Below, piece by piece: positions 9,173-18,070 of a stretch of 64,000 nucleotides of DNA; position 1 is the stretch's first letter; each line of letters opens with the position of its first letter. The notes under the pieces are model-generated. The model did not search any database, was not told the origin of the DNA, and saw only the letters and a program-made list of their open reading frames with translations. This stretch comes from Microvirga massiliensis (GTDB taxonomy: Bacteria; Pseudomonadota; Alphaproteobacteria; Rhizobiales; Beijerinckiaceae): positions 284,879-348,878 of the forward strand of contig NZ_LN811358.1 in assembly GCF_001006805.1 (NCBI RefSeq), given 5' to 3'. Both the position numbers and the translations under genes were made by a program.

Positions 9173-9381
9173 CTGATCGAGCAAACGACCACGCCGGCGG
9201 CGTCGGCAATATGGAGGCGCCAGCCGGCCCAGCCGATCGCCGAGGATGGATCGGATCGCCACAACTCCTCGATCTGCGTCAACGCTTCCGTGCGAGCGTC
9301 CTCGAGATTCGAGATTTCAACACCGTCCTCGTCGGGAATGGCGTCGTACAGGTCGGCCAAGTGGAAGAAATATCGCGCCAC
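9151..9381 (-). CDS. DUF6894 family small protein
   Basis: A 76-residue product starting MARYFFHLADLYDAIPDEDG, which matches the short DUF6894 family frequent in Methylobacterium, Bosea and Bradyrhizobium relatives (aromatic YFFH start, acidic D-E-x-G turn, then a helix with LEDARTEAL). No function is established for the family and none is inferred. GTG at 9381 is chosen because GGAGA sits about 7 bases upstream; a second in-frame GTG at 9396 has no such site. No signal peptide or membrane segment. It stands alone on the minus strand, so it is probably monocistronic. Confidence 0.8.
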   Translation of the reverse strand: MARYFFHLADLYDAIPDEDGVEISNLEDARTEALTQIEELWRSDPSSAIGWAGWRLHIADAAGVVVCSIRLDQSFR

Positions 9382-9764
9382 GATCGGTCTCCGCACTTCA
9401 ACTATTTGCCTGCAGAGCCGTCACGAAGTGCAACGGATTATTTCGGGGCGAAAGGATCCCTATTTCGAGGAATTGAGCAAGCCGAGTCCATCGGATGCCC
9501 CTCCATGTCCTTCGGCTGATCCTCATCGGGACGTAGCACTACCGCGGTTCCTGCTGGAGTGCTCTCGAGAGTTCAATTCTGCGAAGCGGAGGTCATTGGC
9601 AGAAGTCAAAGAGAGCATTATCGCGTTTGCCGCCATGGCGAGTGGTGGTGTGGCGATCCGGACGTTGGTGCGCACGGCTCTTGGATTGGTGGCCTCCGGC
9701 TCGCGCAATGACAGCGTGGTGCCGGAAGGCCATTTCATGCGTCAGGATCGCCCGGGGAACACCC
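9382..9764. other. Intergenic interval downstream of ilvD, nothing recognised
   Basis: About 380 bp between the start of the DUF6894 gene and the end of ilvD, both on the minus strand. The few open frames here are short and lack a ribosome binding site or known motif. It should contain the ilvD terminator and the promoter of the DUF6894 gene, but no strong hairpin or -35/-10 pair could be singled out. Confidence 0.4.
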
Positions 9765-11606
9765 TCATTCCGGCACGACCCGGACTGCCCCTTTCGCGGC
9801 ACTCGTCGTCATGGCGGCATAGGCCCGCAGCGCGGTCGAGACCGTCCGTTGGCGGTTGGCGGGCTTCCAGCCCTTGTCGCCGCGCGCCTGCATGGCGGTA
9901 CGACGTCGGGCGATGTCCTCATCCGGCACGGCTAGCCGGATCGTGCGGTTCGGGATGTCGATCTCGATGAGGTCGCCTTCCTCGACGAGCCCGATGAGCC
10001 CGCCCTCTGCAGCTTCGGGGGACACGTGTCCGATCGACAGGCCGGAGGTGCCACCGGAGAAGCGGCCATCCGTGATCAGCGCGCAGGCTTTGCCGAGGCC
10101 CTTCGACTTCAGATAGCTCGTCGGATAGAGCATTTCCTGCATGCCCGGCCCGCCGCGGGGCCCCTCGTAGCGGATGACCACCACGTCACCGGCCTTGACG
10201 GCCCCGCCGAGAATGCCCTGCACGGCCGCATCCTGGCTCTCGAATACGCGCGCTGGCCCCCTAAAGGCTAGGATGCTTTCGTCGACGCCCGCCGTCTTCA
10301 CGATACATCCATCTTCGGCGAGATTGCCAGTCAGCACCGCCAAGCCGCCATCTTTCGAGAAGGCGTGCTCCGCGTCGCGGATGACACCCTTCTCGCGGTC
10401 GAGATCGAGCTCCTCGTAGCGGCGCTCCTGGCTGAAGGCCACTGTCGTTGGGACCCCGCCCGGCGCGGCCTCGAAGAAGGTCCGCACCGCCTCGCTGCTG
10501 GTGCGCCGCACGTCCCAACGGTCGAGGGCATCGCCGAGGGTCTCGGCATGCACGCTCCCGACATCCCGGTGCACGAGGCCGGCCCGATCGAGCTCGCCCA
10601 GGATCCCCATAATGCCGCCGGCGCGGTGTACATCCTCGACATGAACGTCCGGGACCGCAGGAGCGACCTTGCAGAGCACCGGAACCCGGCGAGAAAGCCG
10701 GTCGATGTCGCGCATCGTGAAATCGACCTTGGCTTCGTGCGCCGCGGCGAGGAGGTGCAGTACCGTGTTGGTGGACCCGCCCATGGCGATATCGAGGGTC
10801 ATCGCGTTCTCGAAGGCCTCGAAGGTGGCGATCCCGCGGGGCAGCACCGAGGCGTCGTCCTGCTCGTAGTAGCGCCGCACCAGGTCAACGATGAGGTGCC
10901 CGGCCTCGACGAAGAGGCGCTTGCGGTCGGCATGGGTCGCTAGCACCGTGCCGTTGCCGGGCAGTGCCAGGCCGAGCGCCTCCGTGAGGCAGTTCATCGA
11001 GTTCGCCGTGAACATGCCGGAGCACGAGCCGCAGGTCGGGCAGGCCGAGCGCTCGATCGTCCGGACCTCGTCATCGGTCAGTGTATCATCGGCGGCAGCG
11101 ACCATCGCGTCGACGAGGTCGAGAGCTCGGAGCTTGCCGCGCAGGTTGACCTTGCCGGCCTCCATTGGGCCGCCGGACACGAACACGGTCGGGATGTTCA
11201 TGCGCAGGGACGCCATGAGCATGCCGGGGGTGATCTTGTCGCAGTTCGAGATGCAGACCAGCCCGTCCACGCAATGGGCATTCGCCATGTACTCGACGGA
11301 GTCGGCAATGATCTCGCGGGAGGGCAGGCTGTAGAGCATGCCGTCATGGCCCATGGCGATGCCGTCATCCACTGCAATGGTGTTGAACTCCTTCGCGACG
11401 CCGCCGGCCTTCTCGATCTCGCGCGCGACCAGCTGGCCGAGATCCTTCAGGTGCACATGGCCCGGGACGAACTGCGTGAAGGAGTTGACGACGGCGATGA
11501 TCGGCTTGCCGAAATCCTCGTCCTTCATGCCCGTCGCCCGCCAGAGGCCACGGGCGCCTGCCATGTTGCGGCCGTGAGTGGACGTACGTGAGCGATACTG
11601 GGGCAT
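9765..11606 (-). CDS. ilvD: Dihydroxy-acid dehydratase
   Basis: Iron-sulfur enzyme of valine, leucine and isoleucine biosynthesis that dehydrates 2,3-dihydroxy acids to 2-oxo acids. The 613-residue length is normal. Cluster-region cysteines are seen in CISNCDKITPGM (about residues 118-129) and in CPTCGSCSGMFTANSMNCL, with further family motifs AVDDGIAMGHDGM and MGGSTNTVLHLLA. Start taken as the ATG at 11606 (MPQYRSRTSTHGRNMAGARG), the conserved family N-terminus; the open frame continues 40 codons upstream without support. No other ilv gene is nearby, as usual for rhizobial ilvD. Confidence 0.96.
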   Translation of the reverse strand: MPQYRSRTSTHGRNMAGARGLWRATGMKDEDFGKPIIAVVNSFTQFVPGHVHLKDLGQLVAREIEKAGGVAKEFNTIAVDDGIAMGHDGMLYSLPSREIIADSVEYMANAHCVDGLVCISNCDKITPGMLMASLRMNIPTVFVSGGPMEAGKVNLRGKLRALDLVDAMVAAADDTLTDDEVRTIERSACPTCGSCSGMFTANSMNCLTEALGLALPGNGTVLATHADRKRLFVEAGHLIVDLVRRYYEQDDASVLPRGIATFEAFENAMTLDIAMGGSTNTVLHLLAAAHEAKVDFTMRDIDRLSRRVPVLCKVAPAVPDVHVEDVHRAGGIMGILGELDRAGLVHRDVGSVHAETLGDALDRWDVRRTSSEAVRTFFEAAPGGVPTTVAFSQERRYEELDLDREKGVIRDAEHAFSKDGGLAVLTGNLAEDGCIVKTAGVDESILAFRGPARVFESQDAAVQGILGGAVKAGDVVVIRYEGPRGGPGMQEMLYPTSYLKSKGLGKACALITDGRFSGGTSGLSIGHVSPEAAEGGLIGLVEEGDLIEIDIPNRTIRLAVPDEDIARRRTAMQARGDKGWKPANRQRTVSTALRAYAAMTTSAAKGAVRVVPE

Positions 11607-11800
11607 GAGGACAACCTGATGATGCTGGGAGTGAGCCGTGCTTAGACTGCCGGCTCCGGAACTTGCAAGCCGGGAATAGCACTTCGGAGGGTTCCGCGTC
11701 CGAGCCTGAGGTTGCTCATTCGGCACCTTGGCGCCCGCGGAAGGGAACTTGAGAGAATGGTCGCGGTTGCTCCCAAAATCCCTCCAACGGGAGATCTGCC

Positions 11801-12523
11801 ATGAGGCGGCTCGAATTCGCTCTCCCCCTTGTCGCGGTGTTGCTCGCCGCTGGAACTGGTGCTGCCGAGGCCCAGACGCCCTCAGCAGCCTGCGGCGACA
11901 AGGTCACGGTTCAGGGTGGCGACACGCTGAGCAGCATCGCGCAGCGATGCAACGTCAGCGAGCGCAGCCTGATGCGCCTCAACCCTCGCGTCGATGGCTC
12001 GAGCGATCTGCGCGCTGGCATGGAAATCAGGATCCGCGGCGAGTCTAGTCCGGGGGATTCGGATCTCGTCGGACGGCTACGCTCCTTCGCGAACGAGGCC
12101 GCGGATCTGCTGTCGGGGCTTGCCCGGGATGCGCAGACCACGGCCGAAGACATCCTGGCCAAAAATCCCGATCTGCGCCAGCGCCTGGAACGCTGGAGCG
12201 AGCAACTCCGTGGCAATCCGGCAGAGACCGGCGAAGGGACAATCTCAGTTTCACCGTCGGAGGGCCCGGTCGGCGCGACCGTCACCGTGACGGCGAAAGG
12301 CCTTCCGCGCGATACCAACGTGGTGATCGGCGCCGGCCGGCCGCAAGCGGCCTATCAGGTGATCGAGCGGGCGAAGACGGGGTCGGACGGGACCCTGCGG
12401 ACGAGCGTGCGCATCCCCGATTGGGCCGGCGAGGCGGACCGCCTCGTGATCGTCGTCGCGGCAGAGAATTCCGATTGGACTCTTCGCTCGCAGCCGATCC
12501 GGGTGACGGGCACGCGCCTTTAG
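11801..12523 (+). CDS. Exported LysM-domain protein
   Basis: 240 residues: Sec signal peptide (residues 1-25, AEAQ cleavage region), one LysM peptidoglycan-binding domain at about 34-79 (VTVQGGDTLSSIAQRCNVSE, NPRVDGSSDLRAGMEIRI), a predicted helical linker at 85-140, and a C-terminal segment from about 147 (ISVSPSEGPVGATVTVTAKG) that looks like an Ig-like/TIG beta-sandwich. Likely a periplasmic peptidoglycan-associated protein; no catalytic domain is visible. The ATG follows GGGAG by 8 bases. It is divergent from ilvD across a 194-bp spacer that must contain both promoters. Confidence 0.85.
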   Translation: MRRLEFALPLVAVLLAAGTGAAEAQTPSAACGDKVTVQGGDTLSSIAQRCNVSERSLMRLNPRVDGSSDLRAGMEIRIRGESSPGDSDLVGRLRSFANEAADLLSGLARDAQTTAEDILAKNPDLRQRLERWSEQLRGNPAETGEGTISVSPSEGPVGATVTVTAKGLPRDTNVVIGAGRPQAAYQVIERAKTGSDGTLRTSVRIPDWAGEADRLVIVVAAENSDWTLRSQPIRVTGTRL

Positions 12524-12661
12524 AAGCGCGCTTCAGTCCGGCACTGCAAATTAGGCAGGAGCCCCGCCGGACACAATTGTAACGACGCGGTTGCAAAGTC
12601 CGAGAACATTGGCATCTGTTTCGGCCCGATACTTGGGGCATCAGAGAGCACCGGCGGCGTT

Positions 12662-14200
12662 ATGAATCTCTCCGAATGGCTGATGCGGTCTGCAACACGG
12701 TCGCCGCTCGCGCCGGCGCTTCTCACCGGCACGCATGTTGCTGCCGATTACGCGGGCTTCGCGAGACGCGTGATGCACCTCGCAGGGGGGCTCGGGGATC
12801 GTTTCGGGGTGAGCCCTGGCGACCGGGCCGCGCTCTTCCTCGCGAACCGCGTCGAATATCTCGAGCTGTTCTACGCGATCTGGCACGCAGGGGCCGTCGC
12901 AGTCCCGATCAACCAGAAGCTACATCCCAGGGAGGCGGCGTGGATCATCGGTGATGCCGAAGCGAAGGTCGTTTTCGTTGACGAGGATGGCGCAGACGGC
13001 CTCGGGCCGCTCCTCAAGGACGCCGTCGGCCACGAGCGCGCGGTTGCAGTCGGCAGTTCGGATTTCGAAGCACTTCGCCGGTGCGAAGCAGTGGGTGCCC
13101 CGGTGCCGCGGTACCGGGACGATCTCGCCTGGCTTTTCTACACCTCTGGAACGACGGGAAAGCCCAAGGGCGTGATGCTGTCGAACGGCAATCTGCACGC
13201 CATGGCGCTCTCCTACTTCGTCGACGTCAACGACGTCCTGCCGACCGAAGCCGCGTTGTATGCGGCGCCGCTGTCGCATGGCGCGGGGCTCTACAATTTC
13301 ATGCACGTGCTGCGAGGGTCTCGTCACGTCATCCCGGAATCCGGAGGCTTCGACGGCGCGGAGATCCTTGCCCTGGCAGAAACGCTCGACAGCGTTTCGA
13401 TGTTCGCTGCTCCGACGATGGTCCGGCGGCTGGTCGAGCATGCGAAATCAACCGGCAGCGACGGAAAGGGGTTGCGCACGATCGTCTATGGCGGCGGGCC
13501 CATGTACGTCGCGGATATCGAGGAGGCGGTCGCCGTCATGGGGCCGCGTTTCGTCCAGATCTATGGCCAGGGCGAAAGCCCGATGACCATCACGGCTCTG
13601 CAGCGTGATCTCGTCGCCGACCGCACACATCCGCGCTGGCGTGAACGCCTCGCATCCGTCGGTCGTGCTCAGGCGGTGGTCGAAGTGCAGGTAGCGGATG
13701 AATCCGGCCGAATTCTACCGCCCGGCGAGACTGGCGAGATCCTCGTGCGCGGCGAGGCCGTCATGCAGGGCTATTGGCGCAATCCGGAGGCGACCGCGAA
13801 GACCCTTCGTGACGGCTGGCTCTGGACCGGTGATGTCGGCGTCATGGACGAGGAGGGATTCCTCACCCTGAAGGACCGGTCGAAGGACGTCATCATCTCC
13901 GGTGGCACGAACATCTATCCACGAGAGGTTGAAGAGGCGCTCCTGCTGCACGAGACCGTTGCAGAGGTCTCCGTCATTGGCCGGCCCCACGCAGATTGGG
14001 GAGAGGAGGTCGTCGCCTTCGTGGTTGCGAAGCCAGGGTGCGTTATCGAGACGTCCGCACTTGATCGGCATTGCCTCGATCATATTGCCCGCTTCAAGCG
14101 ACCGAAGATCTATCATGTCGTAGAGGCGTTGCCGAAGAACAATTACGGCAAGGTGCTGAAGACGGAACTGCGGGAGTGGCTCGTGAAGTTGAGAGGGTGA
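12662..14200 (+). CDS. AMP-dependent acyl-CoA synthetase/ligase (ANL superfamily)
   Basis: 512-residue adenylate-forming enzyme that activates a carboxylic acid with ATP and transfers it to CoA. The P-loop-like A3 motif YTSGTTGKPKG is at residues 160-170; the A5 motif YGQGESPMT, the hinge/adenylate motifs LWTGDVG and KDRSKDVIISGG, and the C-terminal catalytic lysine region NNYGKVLK are all present. The YGQGE form and overall size fit medium- or long-chain fatty acid or aryl acid ligases; the substrate cannot be fixed from sequence. It is not clustered with beta-oxidation genes. A repeat fragment lies just after its stop. Confidence 0.88.
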   Translation: MNLSEWLMRSATRSPLAPALLTGTHVAADYAGFARRVMHLAGGLGDRFGVSPGDRAALFLANRVEYLELFYAIWHAGAVAVPINQKLHPREAAWIIGDAEAKVVFVDEDGADGLGPLLKDAVGHERAVAVGSSDFEALRRCEAVGAPVPRYRDDLAWLFYTSGTTGKPKGVMLSNGNLHAMALSYFVDVNDVLPTEAALYAAPLSHGAGLYNFMHVLRGSRHVIPESGGFDGAEILALAETLDSVSMFAAPTMVRRLVEHAKSTGSDGKGLRTIVYGGGPMYVADIEEAVAVMGPRFVQIYGQGESPMTITALQRDLVADRTHPRWRERLASVGRAQAVVEVQVADESGRILPPGETGEILVRGEAVMQGYWRNPEATAKTLRDGWLWTGDVGVMDEEGFLTLKDRSKDVIISGGTNIYPREVEEALLLHETVAEVSVIGRPHADWGEEVVAFVVAKPGCVIETSALDRHCLDHIARFKRPKIYHVVEALPKNNYGKVLKTELREWLVKLRG

Positions 14201-14222
14201 TGATGCGCTGTGCTTGAAATCT

Positions 14223-14250
14223 CGGCGCCGTCACCCTCACTCGCCCCTCC
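14223..14250. repeat. Fragment of the GGCGCC/CTCACC intergenic repeat
   Basis: CGGCGCCGTCACCCTCACTCGCCCCTCC resembles the first part of the larger palindromic repeats at 20735 and 34108 (inverted) but lacks the following GGGGCGACCTCTCCC arm, so it is a decayed or partial copy just after the acyl-CoA synthetase stop. Confidence 0.45.
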
Positions 14251-14317
14251 GAACTCGCACAATGCAAATGGCGCAATTCTCAACAGACTCCCGACGGAAG
14301 CAAACCGCACGAGGCCA

Positions 14318-14464
14318 TCACTCCGCAGCCCCGTACTTCTCCCGCCACTTCGGCCCGGGACCGCGCATGTAGTGAAGCTCTGGTCGATAGGAGCTGTGAA
14401 ACTCCCGCGTGAGCTCATGCCAGAAATCGGTGAGACCTTGCTTGAGATGCTGAATGGTCTGCAT
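14318..14464 (-). CDS. Small hypothetical protein (48 residues)
   Basis: A short gene for MQTIQHLKQGLTDFWHELTR followed by an aromatic, basic tail ending GPKWREKYGAAE. The ATG at 14464 is preceded by GGGAGT with a 6-base spacing, which is the main reason to accept it; the frame is open further upstream but without such support. No signal peptide or membrane segment; composition suggests one amphipathic helix. It lies 31 bp downstream of another small gene on the same strand and may be in one operon with it. I recognise no family and infer no function. Confidence 0.6.
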   Translation of the reverse strand: MQTIQHLKQGLTDFWHELTREFHSSYRPELHYMRGPGPKWREKYGAAE

Positions 14465-14495
14465 GGCCGTACTCCCTATGCTGGCAGTTCGGGAT

Positions 14496-14852
14496 TTAAT
14501 GAAGCCGATGGCGGGGGAGACGGGGCTCCTCGTCGTCCCAGGCCGCGATCTGTGACGTGTCGATCCCGCGATCGAACAACTGGTCTGCGATGGTGCTGAA
14601 AGCGAGCCGCCGTTCATCGAGTTCGGTCTCGAGATCGCAGGTTTCCTCACCGGCGAGCCGTGCTGCCGCGGTCTGATCCAGAGCAGTGAGAAAATTCGCG
14701 TAGGCGAATGCCGTCACCGCGGAGCGGAACAGCATGCAATCGGAAGCCTCGACGCGGCTCGTCTGCAGGTCTCTCACCTGCACGAGATAGCCATCGGTTT
14801 CCGCAAGCACTTCGCACCGCCAAGTGGAGCCTTCAGAGATTCCAACGACCAT
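14496..14852 (-). CDS. Hypothetical protein (118 residues)
   Basis: Product begins MVVGISEGSTWRCEVLAETD and contains a beta-rich N-terminal half (residues 8-35) followed by helical, acidic sequence (LAGEETCDLETELDERRLAF). No signal peptide or membrane segment. The ATG at 14852 follows AGGT within GGGAGGT at a spacing of 4-8 bases, a good ribosome site. Codon-position GC bias looks like its neighbours. No family recognised. It precedes the 48-residue gene at 14318-14464 on the same strand. Confidence 0.65.
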   Translation of the reverse strand: MVVGISEGSTWRCEVLAETDGYLVQVRDLQTSRVEASDCMLFRSAVTAFAYANFLTALDQTAAARLAGEETCDLETELDERRLAFSTIADQLFDRGIDTSQIAAWDDEEPRLPRHRLH

Positions 14853-15068
14853 GATGACCTCCCGTCATGGGCTGCAGGACGATGGTGCAGCCGTGTGCGG
14901 CGGATTGGAAATTTGTAATAGCTACTGGTTCGATAGGTCCGTGCTATCACGCACCTGCATGCGGTCCTCAACGCACGAACCGATGCTCGTGTGTGATCTA
15001 GCGCACGGATGAGCGGTCTCGATTGGAGATGTGGCCGCCAGGATGAGCCGAATGGTGGGTGAAGCGGC

Positions 15069-15641
15069 CTAGCCGGACTGCTGCTCGCTCCCGAACCGCG
15101 CGAAGACGATGTGGGTCTCGCCGTAGTCGCGACGCTCGATCTCGGAGAAGCCGTCGGGCAACACCACCGTGGTGCCCTGCGCTTCCTCGACGACGGTGAG
15201 GGCTCCTGGCGCGAGCCAGCCGCCCTCGGCCGCGGAGGCGAGGGCGCGCGGGGCAAGGTCCCGCCCATAGGGCGGATCGCAGAAGATGAGCGAGAAGGGC
15301 GGGATCGGTCCGGCCGCGCCGAGCCGCGTTGCATCCCGCCGGAAGAGACGCGTCGATCCGCCGAGCCCGAGCGCGTCGATGTTCTCGCGAATGATGCCGC
15401 GGGCCTGCGCACCGTCGTCCACGAACAGTGCGAAGGCCGCTCCGCGGGACAGCGCTTCCAGGCCCATGGCACCCGTTCCCGCGAAGAGGTCCAGCACGCG
15501 CGCGCCCGTGACCGGATCGTCATAAGCATGCGCGAGGACGTTGAAGATCGTCTCGCGCAGGCGGTCCGAGGTCGGACGAATGGCATCCGAATGCGGGCCA
15601 CCGAGATTCCTTCCCCGGAAGCGCCCTCCGACGATTCTCAC
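15069..15641 (-). CDS. rsmD: 16S rRNA (guanine(966)-N(2))-methyltransferase
   Basis: SAM-dependent methyltransferase of 190 residues that modifies G966 of 16S rRNA during 30S maturation. Start MRIVGGRFRGR is the family N-terminus. SAM-binding motif LDLFAGTGAMGLEALSRGA at about residues 50-68 and the N-methyltransferase catalytic motif DPPY at 122-125 are both intact. It lies 21 bp downstream of the large pseudouridine synthase gene on the same strand, so two rRNA-modifying enzymes form an operon. Confidence 0.95.
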   Translation of the reverse strand: MRIVGGRFRGRNLGGPHSDAIRPTSDRLRETIFNVLAHAYDDPVTGARVLDLFAGTGAMGLEALSRGAAFALFVDDGAQARGIIRENIDALGLGGSTRLFRRDATRLGAAGPIPPFSLIFCDPPYGRDLAPRALASAAEGGWLAPGALTVVEEAQGTTVVLPDGFSEIERRDYGETHIVFARFGSEQQSG

Positions 15642-15662
15642 GATGCGGCTCGCGTGCAGGCG

Positions 15663-17501
15663 TTACGGGCGCCGGCCCGGCTTGCCGCCCGGGCGTCCGC
15701 CCGGACGTGGGCCGCCCGGCTTCGGAGGACCACGCCGTGGCCGATCCTCGCCGGCGGGAGCAGGGTGCCGCGGCCCTCTGTGGCGTGACTCGGCCTCGAA
15801 TCCGCCGGCCCGACGCGGACCGCGTGAGGTCCGGGCTTCATCGCGCGCAGCGCCATGTCGGGCGTGGCGCGGCGGATGCGCCTCCTCTTTCGGAGAGCTT
15901 ACGAGGCGCTCGACGACCACCCTCCGACCCTCGGGTGAGGCCACCGCACCGACCCGCTGCCGCGGCTTGGTGCCGCTCGCCGCGCGATCCTGCTTCGCAT
16001 CGGCCCCACGCCGGGGCGGCCTCGCCGGCCTGCGTGGATTCTCCTCCTCGTCGGCGCGCCAGGACGTCCGGCGTTCCCGCTCGTCCCGCGTGCCGCGCAG
16101 TGGACGGGCGTCTTCGTCCTGACGGGGGCGATGCGGTCGTTCGCGCTCGTCGAAGCGGCGGTGCGATGGGCGATCCTCGAAACGGCGCTCGGCGCGGTGC
16201 TCTGCAGGCCTGCGTTGCGGCTTCTCTTCGGCTCGCTCCGGTGCGCCTGGCTTCGCCCCGAAGGGGGCGATCGGTTCGCGCACCGGACTTTCGAAGTCGA
16301 CGCCGGCTTGGGCTGCCAGCGTCTCGCCGAGCTGATCCTTCAGCACGCGAGTCTTCACTTCCTCGACGAGTCCGACCTCCAGATCACCGAGCTGAAACGG
16401 GCCGAAGGACAAGCGGATGAGGCGATTCACGGTGAGGCCGAGATGCTCGAGAATCCGCTTCACCTCGCGGTTCTTCCCCTCACGCAGGCCCATCGTGATC
16501 CAGGCATTGTCGCCCTGCACGCGGTCGAGCTTCGCTTCCACGGGGCCGTATTCCATGCCGTCGATGGTCACGCCGTTGCGCAGCCGGTCGAGATCGGCCT
16601 GCGTGACATCGCCGTGGGCTCTCACGCGGTAGCGGCGCAGCCATCCGGTATCAGGATGGGCGATGACCTTTGCGAGGCCGCCGTCGTTGGTGAGGAGGAG
16701 CAGGCCCTCGGTGTTGATGTCGAGCCGCCCGATCGAGACGACCCGAGGCAGGTCATCGGGCAGAATATCGAACACCGTCTGGCGCCCCTCCGGATCACGC
16801 GCCGTCGTCACGACGCCACGCGGCTTGTGGAAGATCCACAGGCGGGTGCGCTCCTTCAGGGGGAGCGGCTCGCCGTCCACCGTGATCACCGCGTCGGGCG
16901 ATACATTCACCGCGGGTGAGCGCAGCACCTCGCCGTTCAGCGTCACGCGGCCCTGCTCGATCATGGCTTCGGCATCGCGCCGCGAAGCGATTCCGGCCCG
17001 CGCGATCACCTTCGCGATCCGTTCCTCGGCAGGCTCCGGCGGAGGCGCAGGAATCGCAGCGACATCGGCCTCCTGCTTCGGAGTGGCAGTCCTCTTGCCG
17101 TGCGTCTCGCGACCGGTCTCGCGGAAGCCTTCTCTTGTGCTGGGTCCGCTCCGCTCTCCGCGGAGAGGCTTGTCGCCGCGGCTGCGAAAATCGGCGCGAT
17201 CGCGGCCTCTGCCCTCGGGCGCGTCGCGTCTCTCGCGGAACTCGCCGCGGCCGCGGAATTCGTCCCGAGAGCCGAAGGCAGCCTTGCCCGGCCCGCGACG
17301 TTCGTTGCGGTCGCGGCCAGCACGTGGCTCTCCTCTATCGGCACGGTCGCCTTTCGGCCCACCGAAGCTCTTCGCGCCGAAGCGCTTGGTATCCTGCCGG
17401 CCTGTCGAAGCGTCCCGTTGCGGCGGTCTTCCGCGTGGGCGCTGTCCTTCGGAGCGGCCCCGCGGCCGGCCCCGCTTGTCGTCGTTGTCGTTGTCGGTCA
17501 T
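15663..17501 (-). CDS. rluB: RluB/RsuA-family pseudouridine synthase with long Arg/Gly-rich tails
   Basis: 612 residues. After about 150 residues of low-complexity Arg/Gly/Asp-rich sequence comes an S4 RNA-binding domain (ERIAKVIARAGIASRRDAEAM), then the catalytic domain with the RsuA-family motif GRLDINTEGLLLLTNDGG containing the catalytic Asp, and RRYRVRAHG and EGKNREVKRILEHLG. The last 190 residues are again Arg/Pro/Glu-rich. Expected role: pseudouridine formation in 23S rRNA (position 2605 in E. coli numbering). The start is the ATG at 17501 (MTDNDNDDKRG). Arg-rich tails of this kind are common in alphaproteobacterial homologues and probably bind RNA. It is divergent from tadA with only 40 bp between starts. 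Confidence 0.9.
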   Translation of the reverse strand: MTDNDNDDKRGRPRGRSEGQRPRGRPPQRDASTGRQDTKRFGAKSFGGPKGDRADRGEPRAGRDRNERRGPGKAAFGSRDEFRGRGEFRERRDAPEGRGRDRADFRSRGDKPLRGERSGPSTREGFRETGRETHGKRTATPKQEADVAAIPAPPPEPAEERIAKVIARAGIASRRDAEAMIEQGRVTLNGEVLRSPAVNVSPDAVITVDGEPLPLKERTRLWIFHKPRGVVTTARDPEGRQTVFDILPDDLPRVVSIGRLDINTEGLLLLTNDGGLAKVIAHPDTGWLRRYRVRAHGDVTQADLDRLRNGVTIDGMEYGPVEAKLDRVQGDNAWITMGLREGKNREVKRILEHLGLTVNRLIRLSFGPFQLGDLEVGLVEEVKTRVLKDQLGETLAAQAGVDFESPVREPIAPFGAKPGAPERAEEKPQRRPAEHRAERRFEDRPSHRRFDERERPHRPRQDEDARPLRGTRDERERRTSWRADEEENPRRPARPPRRGADAKQDRAASGTKPRQRVGAVASPEGRRVVVERLVSSPKEEAHPPRHARHGAARDEARTSRGPRRAGGFEAESRHRGPRHPAPAGEDRPRRGPPKPGGPRPGGRPGGKPGRRP

Positions 17502-17541
17502 TGCGGCCTGATAGCAGAGAGGTCGTGAGGACGCGAGGGCG

Positions 17542-18009
17542 ATGACTGAGGGGCTGAGAAAGCCGGATCGAATCGACCCCATGCGGCTCGCTCTCGAGGA
17601 GGCGAGGGCGGCCGCAGAGCGGGGAGAGGTCCCGGTCGGGGCGGTGATCGTGCGCGACGGGCGCCTTCTCGCCCGGGCCGGCAACCGGCCTCGTGAGTTG
17701 AACGATCCGACGGCGCATGCGGAAATCCTAGCGATCCGCGAAGCGTGCAGAGCCCGGGGCGATGAGCGCCTCACCGGCTGCGATCTCTACGTCACGCTCG
17801 AGCCCTGTACGATGTGCGCCGCGGCCATTTCGTTCGCGCGCTTGCGGCGTGTCTATTTCGGAGCGGCAGATCCGAAGGGTGGCGCCATCGAAAGCGGCGT
17901 CCGCTTCTTCTCAAGTGCCACCTGCCATCATGTGCCCGAAGCCTACGGCGGCTTGAGCGAGACCGAGGCTGCAGAACTCCTCAAAGGTTTCTTCGCGACC
18001 CGGCGGTGA
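17542..18009 (+). CDS. tadA: tRNA-specific adenosine deaminase (wobble A34 to inosine)
   Basis: 155-residue zinc deaminase. The active-site motif HAE is at residues 59-61 (DPTAHAEILAIREAC) and PCTMC at 88-92 supplies the other zinc ligands. SGVRFFSS and a C-terminal LLKGFFATRR complete the family pattern. It converts A34 to inosine in tRNA-Arg(ACG). ATG at 17542 follows GAGGGCG; an internal ATG at 17581 would drop 13 residues. The short divergent spacer with rluB implies overlapping promoters. Confidence 0.95.
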   Translation: MTEGLRKPDRIDPMRLALEEARAAAERGEVPVGAVIVRDGRLLARAGNRPRELNDPTAHAEILAIREACRARGDERLTGCDLYVTLEPCTMCAAAISFARLRRVYFGAADPKGGAIESGVRFFSSATCHHVPEAYGGLSETEAAELLKGFFATRR

Positions 18010-18070
18010 TCGTGTCACGGACCTGACATCTCCCCTCGCGAGAACACTCTCTCCTCATTTCCGATTGGCC

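Noticed and set aside
8754..9176. A 140-codon + strand open frame in the gene-poor interval
   Set aside because: No ribosome site, no motif, Cys/Pro/Arg-rich composition, and it overlaps the end of the better supported DUF6894 gene.
9523..9738. A 71-codon minus-strand open frame downstream of ilvD
   Set aside because: Weak start, no conserved pattern, composition like random GC-rich sequence.
14511..14650. Upstream extension of the 48-residue gene to 110 residues
   Set aside because: The extension is Ser/Arg-rich, overlaps the neighbouring gene and lacks a ribosome site, whereas the ATG at 14464 has one.
16663..17511. Long + strand open frames across the Arg-rich part of rluB
   Set aside because: They mirror the low-complexity Arg/Gly codons of the pseudouridine synthase and have no independent ribosome site or family match.
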